Origin: an uncultured Flaviramulus sp.
Lineage (GTDB): Bacteria > Bacteroidota > Bacteroidia > Flavobacteriales > Flavobacteriaceae
DNA: 64,000 bases
Direction: 5' to 3'
Assembly: GCA_947501105.1 (NCBI GenBank)
Contig: CANMUP010000002.1
Coordinates: 620,001-684,000, forward strand
A program made the translations under genes and the position numbers. Position 1 is the first letter of the stretch. Each line of letters begins with the position of its first letter. Below, in pieces: positions 15,753-24,913 of this stretch. The notes under the pieces were generated by a model. It ran no database searches and was not told the origin of the DNA. It saw only the letters and a list, made by a program, of their open reading frames with translations.

Positions 15753-16679
15753 ATGAATAATCTATTAGTGGCTCATTCAGTCTCTAAAAATTTTGGCAAT
15801 TTTAAAGCATTAAACAACGTTTCTATCGAAGTTCCTAAAGGCAGTATTTTTGGATTGCTAGGGCCTAATGGTGCTGGCAAAACAACACTTATACGTATCA
15901 TTAACCAAATAACTATGCCAGATACAGGTACGGTGCATTTAGATGGTGAATTGCTTAACGAAAATCATATAAAAGATATTGGTTATTTGCCAGAGGAACG
16001 CGGGTTGTATAAATCTATGAAAGTAGGTGAGCAGGCTTTGTATTTAGCGCAATTAAAAGGGCTCAGTAAATCCGAAGCTAAAACACGATTAAAATACTGG
16101 TTTGAGCGTTTAGAAATAGGCGATTGGTGGAATAAAAAAATTCAAGAGTTATCTAAAGGAATGGCTCAAAAAATACAGTTTGTAGTAACGGTGTTACACG
16201 AGCCTAAGCTGTTAATTTTTGATGAACCTTTTTCGGGCTTCGACCCAATAAATGCCAATTTAATTAAAGATGAAATTTTACGTTTGCGAGATAACGGTGC
16301 TACTATCATTTTTTCAACACATCGTATGGAATCTGTTGAAGAATTGTGTGATGATATTGCGTTAATCCATCAATCAAATAAAATTTTAGACGGTAAATTA
16401 GTTGATGTAAAGCGCCAATATAAAACCAACACATATGAGGTTGGTATAAAAACAGATAACAATACAGTTTTGCATCAAGAATTATCTGAGAAGTTTAGTG
16501 TTTCAAATGCTAATTTTAAAACCTTAGATAATGAATTGAAATTGAATATAAAGCTTAATGATAGTGATAAACCCAATGAATTTTTATCGTATTTAACAAC
16601 AAAAGGAGAAGTGTCTCACTTTGTTGAATTAATACCTAGCGTTAACGATATTTTTATTCAAACAGTAAAGAATAATTAA
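15753..16679 (+). CDS. ABC transporter ATPase, NatA-like
   Basis: 308 residues. Walker A GPNGAGKTT (about residue 37), signature LSKGMAQK in place of LSGGQ, Walker B LLIFDEPFSGFDP and the H-loop in IIFSTHRMESVEE. The signature variant and a C-terminal extension of about 90 residues (DUF4162-like) are typical of the NatA/YhaQ branch. It pairs with the permease gene that starts 3 bases later. Such systems export sodium, drugs or lipids; the substrate is unknown. It is the first gene of a likely three- or four-gene operon ending with the response regulator. Confidence 0.9.
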   Translation: MNNLLVAHSVSKNFGNFKALNNVSIEVPKGSIFGLLGPNGAGKTTLIRIINQITMPDTGTVHLDGELLNENHIKDIGYLPEERGLYKSMKVGEQALYLAQLKGLSKSEAKTRLKYWFERLEIGDWWNKKIQELSKGMAQKIQFVVTVLHEPKLLIFDEPFSGFDPINANLIKDEILRLRDNGATIIFSTHRMESVEELCDDIALIHQSNKILDGKLVDVKRQYKTNTYEVGIKTDNNTVLHQELSEKFSVSNANFKTLDNELKLNIKLNDSDKPNEFLSYLTTKGEVSHFVELIPSVNDIFIQTVKNN

Positions 16680-16682
16680 TTT

Positions 16683-17990
16683 ATGAATCATTTACCACTT
16701 ATAATAAAGCGCGAATATTTAACAAAAGTTAAGAATAAATCATTCATAATTATGACTATTTTAAGTCCTATTATTATGATAGCGCTTATCTCTGTCGTTG
16801 CCTATTTATCGCAGTTAAACAACAATAAAACACGAGTTATTTCTGTATTAGATGAATCTGGAATTGTAAAAGAGATTTTTAAAGATTCTGACAACACTAC
16901 TTATCATATTTTAGAGAATATGAATTTAGATGATGCAAAAGCTATTGTTAAGGAAACATCCAATTATGGCTTGCTCCATATTGAAAAATTTGATGATATT
17001 GATGCGCTATCAAAGCATATTAAGTTTTATTCTGAGGAATCTCCATCACTTACGTTAATTTCTAGCTTAGAATCAAAAATCGAAAAAAAACTTACAAATA
17101 TAAAGCTTCAACAAAAAGGAGTAGATGTTGAAATGATTAAGGCTTCAAAAATTAATATAAACCTTGCTCAAGAAAGTTTTGAAGGCGAAAAAACATCTAA
17201 AATTGACAGTGTTGTTAAGCTCATTTTTGGTGGGCTGGCAGGATATTTATTATTCATGTTTATTATTATTTATGGTAATATGATTATGCGTAGTGTTATT
17301 GAAGAAAAGACGAGTAGAATTATTGAGGTAATTATATCGTCTGTAAAACCAATTCAACTCATGCTCGGCAAAATTATAGGTACATCGTTGGCAGGTATTA
17401 CACAGTTTGTTATTTGGTTAATTTTAGGAAGTGTTTTAATGACAATAATATCAGCTATTTTTGGAATAGATATGGCACAATCTCCACAGCAAGATATGAT
17501 GCAACAAGCTATGGAAAATCCAGAAGTAAACATGCAAGTTCAAGATGTTATTACTGCATTTTATCATTTGCCAATTGCTAATTTAATTGTTGCGTTTATA
17601 TTATTTTTTATAAGTGGTTACCTATTATATAGTTCACTTTATGCAGCTATTGGAGCAGCAGTAGATAATGAAACTGATACTCAGCAATTTATGTTGCCAA
17701 TTTTAATGCCTCTAATACTTGCAGTTTATATTGGAATTTTTACGGTTATTGAAGATCCACACGGTACGGTCTCAACAGTATTCTCTTTTATACCTTTTAC
17801 TTCGCCAGTAGTGATGCTAATGCGCATACCTTTTGGAGTGCCTTTATGGCAACAGGTTTTATCTTTGTTGTTATTAATTGGTACCTTTATGCTAACCGTT
17901 TGGTTTGCAGCAAAAATTTACAGAGTTGGTATTTTAATGTACGGAAAAAAACCAAGTTATAAAGAGTTAATAAAGTGGATTAAGTATTAA
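16683..17990 (+). CDS. ABC-2 type permease, NatB/YhaP-like
   Basis: 435 residues. A first membrane helix near residues 23-43 is followed by an extracytoplasmic domain of about 130 residues and then five or more helices (from about residue 180). IMRSVIEEKTSRIIEVIISSVKPIQLMLGKIIG is the characteristic cytoplasmic signature of ABC-2 permeases of the NatB/YhaP type. It is the membrane partner of the NatA-like ATPase. The start lies 3 bases after the ATPase stop and the stop is followed after 1 base by the MscS gene, so all three are likely translated together. Confidence 0.9.
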   Translation: MNHLPLIIKREYLTKVKNKSFIIMTILSPIIMIALISVVAYLSQLNNNKTRVISVLDESGIVKEIFKDSDNTTYHILENMNLDDAKAIVKETSNYGLLHIEKFDDIDALSKHIKFYSEESPSLTLISSLESKIEKKLTNIKLQQKGVDVEMIKASKININLAQESFEGEKTSKIDSVVKLIFGGLAGYLLFMFIIIYGNMIMRSVIEEKTSRIIEVIISSVKPIQLMLGKIIGTSLAGITQFVIWLILGSVLMTIISAIFGIDMAQSPQQDMMQQAMENPEVNMQVQDVITAFYHLPIANLIVAFILFFISGYLLYSSLYAAIGAAVDNETDTQQFMLPILMPLILAVYIGIFTVIEDPHGTVSTVFSFIPFTSPVVMLMRIPFGVPLWQQVLSLLLLIGTFMLTVWFAAKIYRVGILMYGKKPSYKELIKWIKY

Positions 17991-17991
17991 A

Positions 17992-18819
17992 ATGGAAGAA
18001 CTAAAAGACATATTAAATCACACATTTAGTTTTAGTAAAAACATTCATATTGATGTAAAAACAATACTGGTTGTAATATTGGCTTTAATACTAACAGCGT
18101 TTATATTAAAGTTAATACGAAAGGTTGTTACTAGAAAGCTACCTCAGCAAGATAAAGTGAAGTTTGTCTCGCTTTTTTCTTATAGTAAATGGTTTATTTA
18201 TGTTATTATTCTATTAATGACACTACATAATTCTGGAGTGCAAGTAACTGCTATTTTTGCAGCTTCTGCAGCATTATTAGTAGGTGTTGGTTTAGCGCTC
18301 CAAACACTATTTATGGATATAATATCTGGAGTTTTTATACTTATAGACCAATCTGTACATGTAGGCGATATTATTGAATTAGATGGTAAAATTGGAAGAG
18401 TAGAAGAGATTAAGTTAAGGACAACACGTGCTGTAACAATAGATAATAAAGTATTGGTAATCCCTAATCACTTATATTTAACAAACAGTTTATATAATTG
18501 GACAGAAAATGGAACAACCACTAGAGAAAGTGTCGAAGTAGGTGTAGCATACGGTAGTGATATACAGCTAGTAAAAAAAATTCTGTTGCAAGTAGCAAAT
18601 AATCACCCATTGGTTGTAAAGAAACCGGAACCATTAGTTGTTTTTACTAATTTTGGAGATAGTGCTTTAATGTTTAAATTAATTTTCACGTTAAATGATA
18701 GTTTTCAAGCACTCATACCTCAAAGTGATATGCGATTTGAGATAGATAGATTATTTAAAGAAAACAATATTAGTATTCCATTTCCGCAAAGAGATGTTCA
18801 TATTGTTTCAAAAGAATAA
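17992..18819 (+). CDS. Small mechanosensitive channel, MscS family
   Basis: 275 residues. Three membrane helices in the first 120 residues end in the pore helix segment FAASAALLVGVGLALQTLFMDIISGVFILIDQ, rich in Ala and Gly as in MscS TM3. The beta domain follows (VGDIIELDGKIGRVEEIKLRTTRAVTIDNKVLVIPNHLYLTNSLYNWT) and then the alpha/beta C-terminal domain. MscS channels release solutes on hypo-osmotic shock. It is tightly linked to the upstream ABC permease (1-base gap). Confidence 0.93.
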   Translation: MEELKDILNHTFSFSKNIHIDVKTILVVILALILTAFILKLIRKVVTRKLPQQDKVKFVSLFSYSKWFIYVIILLMTLHNSGVQVTAIFAASAALLVGVGLALQTLFMDIISGVFILIDQSVHVGDIIELDGKIGRVEEIKLRTTRAVTIDNKVLVIPNHLYLTNSLYNWTENGTTTRESVEVGVAYGSDIQLVKKILLQVANNHPLVVKKPEPLVVFTNFGDSALMFKLIFTLNDSFQALIPQSDMRFEIDRLFKENNISIPFPQRDVHIVSKE

Positions 18820-18887
18820 GCGGATAAAAGAATTAAATTTAAAAAAGGGTATAGAGTTTGATTTCTATGTTCTAAAATGTAAAATAT

Positions 18888-20051
18888 ATGCCTAAAATAT
18901 TAATAATAGAAGATGAAGCAGCCATTAGAAGAGTTTTAGTGAAAATTCTTTCTGAAGAAAATGATACTTATCAGGTTGAAGAAGCCGAAGACGGACTAGT
19001 TGGCGTTGAAAAAATAAAAAATGATGATTTCGATTTAGTGCTTTGCGATATTAAGATGCCAAAAATGGATGGTGTTGAAGTACTGGAAGCTACCAAAAAA
19101 ATTAAACCAGAAATACCAATGGTTATGATTTCTGGCCATGGCGATTTAGATACAGCAGTTAATACAATGCGTTTAGGAGCTTTTGATTATATATCGAAAC
19201 CACCAGATTTAAACAGATTACTAAATACCGTTAGAAATGCTTTAGATAGGAAAGAACTGGTAGTTGAAAATAAATTGCTTAAAAAGAAGGTAAGCAAGAA
19301 TTTTCAAATGATTGGAGAAAGTAAGGCTATAAGCCATATTAAAGATATTATTGAAAAAGTAGCACCAACTGATGCACGTGTGCTTATAACAGGTCCAAAC
19401 GGAACCGGAAAAGAACTAGTTGCGCATTGGCTACATCAAAAAAGTGATCGCTCTAAAGGTCCAATGATAGAAGTAAATTGTGCTGCAATACCAAGCGAGC
19501 TTATTGAAAGCGAGTTATTTGGTCATGTTAAAGGTGCTTTTACAAGTGCTAATAAAGACAGAGCAGGAAAATTTGAAGCTGCTAACAGCGGAACTATTTT
19601 TTTAGATGAAATTGGAGACATGAGTCTTTCTGCACAGGCAAAGGTATTACGCGCATTACAAGAAAGCCGTATTCAACGCGTAGGTAGCGATAAAGATATT
19701 AAGGTAAATGTACGTGTAGTTGCAGCAACCAATAAGGATTTAAAAAAGGAGATTAAAGAAGGAAACTTCCGTGAAGATTTATATCATAGGTTAGCCGTTA
19801 TTTTAATACAAGTTCCTGCTTTAAATGATAGACGTGATGATATTCCTTTACTTATCAATTATTTTTCTAATAAAATTGCTAGTGAACAAGGCACTGTTAA
19901 AAAAACATTTTCTGATAAAGCTGTAAAACTATTGCAAGATTATGATTGGACGGGTAATATTCGAGAGCTTCGTAATGTTATAGAACGATTAATCATTCTT
20001 GGAGGAAAAGATGTAAGCGAGACAGATGTAAAGATGTTTGCAAGTAAATAA
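18888..20051 (+). CDS. Response regulator with sigma-54 AAA+ domain, no DNA-binding domain
   Basis: 387 residues. Residues 1-120 form a receiver domain with Asp54 in CDIKMPKMDG as the phosphorylation site, plus the conserved acidic pair near the start and KPP near residue 104. Residues 140-375 form the AAA+ domain: Walker A GPNGTGKE, Walker B GTIFLDEIGD and the arginine-finger region. The sigma-54 contact loop reads GAFTSA in place of GAFTGA. The protein ends (DVKMFASK) just after the AAA+ lid, without the Fis-type helix-turn-helix of NtrC. No histidine kinase is next to it. It follows MscS by 68 bases. Confidence 0.93.
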   Translation: MPKILIIEDEAAIRRVLVKILSEENDTYQVEEAEDGLVGVEKIKNDDFDLVLCDIKMPKMDGVEVLEATKKIKPEIPMVMISGHGDLDTAVNTMRLGAFDYISKPPDLNRLLNTVRNALDRKELVVENKLLKKKVSKNFQMIGESKAISHIKDIIEKVAPTDARVLITGPNGTGKELVAHWLHQKSDRSKGPMIEVNCAAIPSELIESELFGHVKGAFTSANKDRAGKFEAANSGTIFLDEIGDMSLSAQAKVLRALQESRIQRVGSDKDIKVNVRVVAATNKDLKKEIKEGNFREDLYHRLAVILIQVPALNDRRDDIPLLINYFSNKIASEQGTVKKTFSDKAVKLLQDYDWTGNIRELRNVIERLIILGGKDVSETDVKMFASK

Positions 20052-20090
20052 AAAAACAAACCTATACAATCATTTTATGGGTTTGTTTTT
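20052..20090. terminator. Bidirectional terminator between two converging genes
   Basis: Perfect 11-bp stem AAAAACAAACC / GGTTTGTTTTT (20052-20062, 20080-20090), with a 17-base loop and T runs on both strands. Confidence 0.75.
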
Positions 20091-20096
20091 AATATC

Positions 20097-20837
20097 TTAT
20101 TTGTTACATAAATTTAGTTCTTCTATGTATTTTGACGCTAATGCTTTAAGGCTTTTTACATAATAGCTTTTAATAGCTTCCATACTTTTTGTAGACAGAT
20201 CCTTAGGAGAGTCCATTTCTTTTAGCGAACTATGATTATAATCGCAAATTTTTAGAGCATCATTATATGCTTTTATATTTGATGCAATTACTTTTTTATA
20301 AGAAAGAATTAATTGTGCTTTTTTATTAGTTAATTCTTTTTCTTTTTGCTGAGCCAATTTGTTTTTTATTTGTTCTTCCTTAAGTTTTAAAGCTTCCTGC
20401 TGCTTTTTTAATGCTAATTGTTCATTTTGCAAATCTGAAAGCTCGGTATTTTCATTAGTTTCAACAGTATTAGAATATGAACATTTATCAATCTCAATAA
20501 CACTTACTTTAGCTGTGTCTCTAGCTCGTTTTACAAAAAAACGACCATCTTCATAAGTTTCAGTATTTTCAACTTTGGCTAATAAATCTATGCTTTTGTC
20601 AGCTAAGTTTAATGCGGTTTTGCAACCACAATCTTTTAATGTTTTTTTAGAAAGTTTAAAAGCCTCTAACGATCTATTAGCATAATACTTTAAATGGCTT
20701 ATGTTGTTTGCATCATAAGCATCTTTAACATGCGAATAGGCATTTACTAAATAAGAATTGGCTTCGTCGCAGTTGGTAGTTTGCGCATTAAAATTTAATG
20801 TAATAATTAGAAAAAATAGTAAGTAATAATTCTTCAT
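20097..20837 (-). CDS. Secreted coiled-coil protein of unknown function
   Basis: About 246 residues from the Met at 20837, chosen because MKNYYLLFFLIITLNFNAQ then forms a standard signal peptide; an upstream Met at 20867 would add ten residues before it. The mature protein has paired Cys residues (NCDEAN, KDCGCKTALN, KCSYSN, ICDYNH), an N-terminal helical region resembling a TPR-like bundle, and a Gln/Glu/Lys-rich coiled coil (LQNEQLALKKQQEALKLKEE, about residues 135-175). I do not recognise a catalytic domain. Probably periplasmic; no sorting domain is seen. Confidence 0.72.
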   Translation of the reverse strand: MKNYYLLFFLIITLNFNAQTTNCDEANSYLVNAYSHVKDAYDANNISHLKYYANRSLEAFKLSKKTLKDCGCKTALNLADKSIDLLAKVENTETYEDGRFFVKRARDTAKVSVIEIDKCSYSNTVETNENTELSDLQNEQLALKKQQEALKLKEEQIKNKLAQQKEKELTNKKAQLILSYKKVIASNIKAYNDALKICDYNHSSLKEMDSPKDLSTKSMEAIKSYYVKSLKALASKYIEELNLCNK

Positions 20838-20919
20838 TGGATTTGGGTTAATTTTAAGTAGGTGCAACGAATATATTAAAAACTATAGCATTACTGTGTA
20901 GTTTATCGAAATTATATGT

Positions 20920-21423
20920 TTATTTCTTTTCAATAAAACCATCTATAATGCCTTTTACTTCAACTGGAATGTTATCATTCTCAACCCAAGTATGAATATC
21001 TCCTAAGTAATTCATACCTAAATAGTTTGCAGATTCTACGAAAGGTCTATTAAACCCAGAGATGACGTCATTACTATTACTACAGCTTACCATAGCCATG
21101 TTTTTACCACGCAATTGTCTACCTAAATCTTTATGAATTCTTATTAAATCTGAAATTCTATCAAAAAACACTTTCATATGTCCACTCATAGTATACCAAT
21201 ATACTGGTGTTGCGAAAATTATGGTATTGTAGTTTTTTATAATGTTTGAGATTAATGGCAAAAAATCATCTCCTTCATTCTTGTAATCATAATCGTAATG
21301 CCCAATATTTTTTGAATATAAATCAATAACATCGTATCCATTTTTCAATGCCATATAATTTACTATAGTATTTGTGTCTCCTTTTGGTCTTGCGCTTCCT
21401 TGTATAATAATAGTTTTATTCAT
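20920..21423 (-). CDS. Flavodoxin-like NAD(P)H-dependent FMN reductase
   Basis: 167 residues of flavodoxin fold. IIIQGSARPKGDTNTIVNYM (residues 4-23) is the phosphate-binding loop; IIFATPVYWYTMSGHMKVFFDRISDLI (about residues 69-95) is the isoalloxazine-contacting segment typical of the NADPH-dependent FMN reductase family. A role in quinone, nitro compound or flavin reduction is likely; the exact substrate is unknown. It is divergent from the PPK2 gene with 139 bases between them. Confidence 0.88.
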   Translation of the reverse strand: MNKTIIIQGSARPKGDTNTIVNYMALKNGYDVIDLYSKNIGHYDYDYKNEGDDFLPLISNIIKNYNTIIFATPVYWYTMSGHMKVFFDRISDLIRIHKDLGRQLRGKNMAMVSCSNSNDVISGFNRPFVESANYLGMNYLGDIHTWVENDNIPVEVKGIIDGFIEKK

Positions 21424-21562
21424 TTTATTTTCTTTTTATTATACGAATTAACGTAATTGTTTGGGTATAAAAAGGAAAACATAATAGAAACAAATAATGA
21501 TAACAAAGAAAAAATCGATTTCATTTTTATATATTTAAAAGCAATAATAAATATCATATATT

Positions 21563-22441
21563 TTGAAAACTATTCATATCAACGATTTTAAAATCACTTC
21601 AAAAATTAATATTTCAAAGCAACCTACTCGGTATGATTTAGAAGTTCCTGAAGACCTAATAAAAGACGAATTACGTTCCGTTAGAAGAAAGCTAGGAAAG
21701 CTTCAAGATACAATGTACGCTCATAGCAAATATTCTGTATTGGTGTGTTTACAAGGTATGGATACATCAGGTAAAGACAGTTTAATACGAGAGGTTTTCA
21801 AAGATTTTAATGCTCGTGGTGTCGTGGTACATAGCTTTAAAGTACCTACTGAATTAGAACTAAAGCACGATTATATTTGGAGGCATTATATTGCACTTCC
21901 AGCACGTGGTAAGTTTGGTGTTTTTAATAGAACGCATTACGAAAATGTATTGGTAACTAGAGTGCATCCAGGTTATATTTTAGGCGAAAATATACCAACG
22001 GTAAATACTGTAGAGGATATTGATGAAGCATTTTGGGATTCACGTTTCGAGCAAATAAATAATTTTGAAAAGCATATTACCGATAACGGAACCATCATTT
22101 TTAAGTTTTTTATGAATCTTTCAAAAGAAGAACAAAAAAACAGATTACTTCGACGCTTAAACAAAAAGGAGAAAAACTGGAAATTTTCTGCAGGTGATTT
22201 AAAAGAACGTAAACTTTGGGACAAATATCAAGAATGTTACGAAGATGCTATAAATAGAACATCAAAACCGCACGCACCTTGGTATAATATTCCAGCCGAT
22301 AATAAACCTGCAGCGCGTTACATCGTTGCTAAGATAATGTATGATACATTAAAAGAATATACCGATATACAAGAGCCAGAGTTGGATGATGGCATTAAGG
22401 CCAATATAGAGTCGTACAAGCAACAATTAAATAACGAATAA
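21563..22441 (+). CDS. Polyphosphate kinase 2 family protein
   Basis: 292 residues. Walker A in CLQGMDTSGKDS (about residues 62-73), the conserved RHYIALPARGKFGVFNRTHYENVLVTRVHP with the Walker B-like FNRTHYE, and a C-terminal APWYNIPADNKPAARYIVAKI all match PPK2. PPK2 enzymes transfer phosphate from polyphosphate to nucleoside mono- or diphosphates; the one-domain length fits class I or III, and I cannot choose. The start is TTG at 21563; no ATG lies upstream in frame and the first internal ATG (residue 51) would remove conserved residues. Confidence 0.92.
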   Translation: MKTIHINDFKITSKINISKQPTRYDLEVPEDLIKDELRSVRRKLGKLQDTMYAHSKYSVLVCLQGMDTSGKDSLIREVFKDFNARGVVVHSFKVPTELELKHDYIWRHYIALPARGKFGVFNRTHYENVLVTRVHPGYILGENIPTVNTVEDIDEAFWDSRFEQINNFEKHITDNGTIIFKFFMNLSKEEQKNRLLRRLNKKEKNWKFSAGDLKERKLWDKYQECYEDAINRTSKPHAPWYNIPADNKPAARYIVAKIMYDTLKEYTDIQEPELDDGIKANIESYKQQLNNE

Positions 22442-22509
22442 TACTTTTATGATTTCTTTTAGATGTTATGGATATATTATGAAGTATATTTAAAACCAAA
22501 AAGATATTT

Positions 22510-23922
22510 ATGATTCACCTAAGGCCTTTAATTTTTCTTTTAGCCATTTTATTATCAGTTCAATCTAACTCGCAAACAGACGAACAGGTAATAAGAGAAA
22601 TTTATACCCAGTCTTTAACAAAAGGTAAAAGTTACGATTGGTTAAACTATTTATCAAACCAAATTGGAGGCAGATTATCTGGTTCTTTAAATGCCGAAAA
22701 AGCAGTAGCATATACAAAAGAGGAACTAGAAAAATTAGGGTTAGATAAAGTTTGGCTACAGCCCGTTATGGTACCAAAATGGGTGCGCGGAGTTAAAGAA
22801 TATGCTTATATAGAAACTAAGCCAGGAAAAACTACAACTGTTAATATTTGCGCTTTAGGCGGTTCTATTGCTACACAAGCGTTGGGTTTAAAAGCTAATA
22901 TTATTGAAGTTAAAAGTTTTGACGAATTAAAAAAACTTGGAAAGGAAAATGTTGAAGGAAAAATAGTTTTTTATAACAGACCAATGCAAGCTGATTTAAT
23001 TACCACATTTGAAGCTTATGGTGGTTGTGTGGACCAACGTTATTCAGGTGCTGTTGAAGCAACAAAGTATGGTGCAGTTGGTGTTATTGTGAGGTCTATG
23101 AACTTAAGATTGGATGATTTTCCACATACAGGGAGCATGACTTATGATAATATCCCTGTTGAAAAACGCATTCCGTCAGCAGCGATAAGTACTAACGATG
23201 CAGAATTGTTAAGCACAATGTTGCAGTTAGATAAATCTATAAAATTTTATTTTAAACAAAATTGTAAACAACTCAAAGATGTATTGTCTTATAATGTAAT
23301 TGGCGAAATTACAGGTAGTGAATTCCCAAATGAGTATATGTTAGTAGGAGGCCATTTAGACTCGTGGGATTTAGGAGATGGATCGCATGATGATGGTGCG
23401 GGTGTTGTGCAATCAATGGATGTTTTAAGATTGTTGAAAGCATCTGGAGTAAAGCCAAAACGCAGCATTAGAGTTGTGTTATTTATGAATGAAGAAAATG
23501 GTTTAAGAGGTGGAAATAAGTACGCAAAAGTTGCAAAACAAAAAAATGAAAACCATGTTTTTGCTCTTGAGAGTGATGCTGGAGGATTTACACCTCGTGG
23601 ATTTAGTTTTGATTGTAGTGATGCCAATTTTAATCAAGTATTAAATTGGAAACCTTTATTTAAACCTTATTTAATTCATTATTTTGAAAAGGGTTATGGG
23701 GGCGCAGATATTGGGCCTCTAAAAACGGATGCTGTGGTACTAGCAGGTTTGGTTCCAGATTCTCAGCGTTATTTTGATCACCACCATGCAAGTAATGACA
23801 CGTTTGAACATGTTAACAAAAGAGAATTAGAATTAGGAGCAGCTACAATGACTGCTTTGGTGTACTTGTTTGATAAATATGGAGTAAATCCTATTCCTAA
23901 TCAAAAAAATATAAAAAATTAA
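22510..23922 (+). CDS. Secreted M28 family peptidase, carboxypeptidase Q-like, with PA domain
   Basis: 470 residues with a signal peptide (PLIFLLAILLSVQSNSQ). A PA-type insertion lies around residues 130-240. The two-zinc active site is visible: GGHLDSWDLGDGSHDDGAGV (about residues 279-298, the His and two Asp), MNEENGLRGG (Glu-Glu), ESDAGGF (Asp) and FDHHHASNDT (last His). This order matches the carboxypeptidase Q (PGCP) branch of M28. It probably removes amino acids from peptides in the periplasm. It is followed closely by the TfoX-like and DinB-like genes. Confidence 0.92.
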   Translation: MIHLRPLIFLLAILLSVQSNSQTDEQVIREIYTQSLTKGKSYDWLNYLSNQIGGRLSGSLNAEKAVAYTKEELEKLGLDKVWLQPVMVPKWVRGVKEYAYIETKPGKTTTVNICALGGSIATQALGLKANIIEVKSFDELKKLGKENVEGKIVFYNRPMQADLITTFEAYGGCVDQRYSGAVEATKYGAVGVIVRSMNLRLDDFPHTGSMTYDNIPVEKRIPSAAISTNDAELLSTMLQLDKSIKFYFKQNCKQLKDVLSYNVIGEITGSEFPNEYMLVGGHLDSWDLGDGSHDDGAGVVQSMDVLRLLKASGVKPKRSIRVVLFMNEENGLRGGNKYAKVAKQKNENHVFALESDAGGFTPRGFSFDCSDANFNQVLNWKPLFKPYLIHYFEKGYGGADIGPLKTDAVVLAGLVPDSQRYFDHHHASNDTFEHVNKRELELGAATMTALVYLFDKYGVNPIPNQKNIKN

Positions 23923-23930
23923 TTTTGTGT

Positions 23931-24254
23931 ATGTGGGAAGAGAAACTAAAAACATACGATGCCTTAGTTAGCAAATGTGATCGATTTGAAAGAAAAGGAA
24001 AAACAATGCCCTATACATCGGCTAATGGTTATATGTTCTCTTTGTTTAATAAAGATTGTGAAATAGGAATTAGATTTTCTCAAGAGAATCAAGAAAAATA
24101 TATAAAAGAGTTTAAATCTTCAATTTACAAATCTTACGGAGCAGTAATGAAAGGATATGTGTTAATACCAAACCATATGCTTGAAGATTTAGATTATGTT
24201 GCTAAGTATTTAAACGAAAGTTACGATTATGTAATGTCACTAGAACCAAAATAA
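23931..24254 (+). CDS. Small TfoX/Sxy N-terminal-like domain protein
   Basis: About 107 residues from the ATG at 23931 (a TTG two codons earlier is possible). The segment MPYTSANGYMFSLFNKDCEIGIRFS followed by KSSIYKSYGAVMKGYVLIPNHML and YLNESYDYVMSL resembles the TfoX/Sxy N-terminal domain as found in short Bacteroidota proteins. In gamma-proteobacteria TfoX controls competence; that role should not be assumed here. It begins 8 bases after the M28 gene stop and ends 1 base before the next start, so the three genes are probably co-transcribed. Confidence 0.72.
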   Translation: MWEEKLKTYDALVSKCDRFERKGKTMPYTSANGYMFSLFNKDCEIGIRFSQENQEKYIKEFKSSIYKSYGAVMKGYVLIPNHMLEDLDYVAKYLNESYDYVMSLEPK

Positions 24255-24255
24255 A

Positions 24256-24825
24256 ATGAAAAAGTTTACTGTATTATTAACCTTAATGTTTGCATCATTT
24301 GCTATGGCACAAAATGAAGAAAAATTACCATATTATGAAATTCCTGATTATCCAGAAACCTATACTGCAGGATCAGTTGCAGCTAGAATGATTGATGGTT
24401 TAGGATTTCGTTATTATTGGGCAACTCAAGGGCTAACAGACAAAGATTTAAATTATAAACCAAGTGAATCTGGGCGTACAAGTGCAGAAACTATTGATCA
24501 TATTTTTGGATTATCTAAAGTTATTGTAAATGCTACTTTAAATAAGCCAAATAAAAGAGGAGAAAATATTGAAATGACTTTTGAAGAGAAACGTAGATTA
24601 ACCTTGAATAATATAAAAACTGCAGCAGATATTCTGAGAAAGACTGACGATATGTCTCAATATAAAATAGTTTTTGGGGAGAAAGAGTATCCATTTTGGA
24701 ATAATATTAATGGACCAATAGCTGATGCAATCTGGCATTGCGGACAAGTTGTTATGCTTCGTCGAGCTTCAGGGAACCCTTTTAATTCTAAAGTTAGTGT
24801 TTTCAATGGTAAATTAAGAGAGTAG
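24256..24825 (+). CDS. Secreted DinB-superfamily protein
   Basis: 189 residues with a signal peptide (MKKFTVLLTLMFASFAMAQ). The mature part resembles a DinB four-helix bundle: ARMIDGLGFRYYWATQGL, a conserved ETIDHIFGLSKVIVNATL with the first His at the metal position, and DAIWHCGQVVMLRRASGNP with the second. It is the second DinB-like protein in the window and the only exported one. The substrate is unknown. It is the third gene of the cluster that starts with the M28 peptidase. Confidence 0.75.
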   Translation: MKKFTVLLTLMFASFAMAQNEEKLPYYEIPDYPETYTAGSVAARMIDGLGFRYYWATQGLTDKDLNYKPSESGRTSAETIDHIFGLSKVIVNATLNKPNKRGENIEMTFEEKRRLTLNNIKTAADILRKTDDMSQYKIVFGEKEYPFWNNINGPIADAIWHCGQVVMLRRASGNPFNSKVSVFNGKLRE

Positions 24826-24867
24826 TACTCTATTTATAATTAGTGTAGTTTAGAAAATCCAAAAAAA

Positions 24868-24905
24868 GGATGCTTTCAAACAATGATAATAGTTAGAAAG
24901 CATCC
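24868..24905 (-). terminator. Terminator after the small membrane protein gene
   Basis: Perfect 10-bp stem GGATGCTTTC / GAAAGCATCC (24868-24877, 24896-24905), with a 7-base T run on the minus strand. It may also stop the converging plus-strand transcript, though less well. Confidence 0.78.
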
Positions 24906-24913
24906 GTTATAAA

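Noticed and set aside
15753-20051. A dedicated bacteriocin or defence system made of the ABC pair, MscS and response regulator
   Set aside because: No precursor peptide, immunity gene or nuclease; all members are common housekeeping families.
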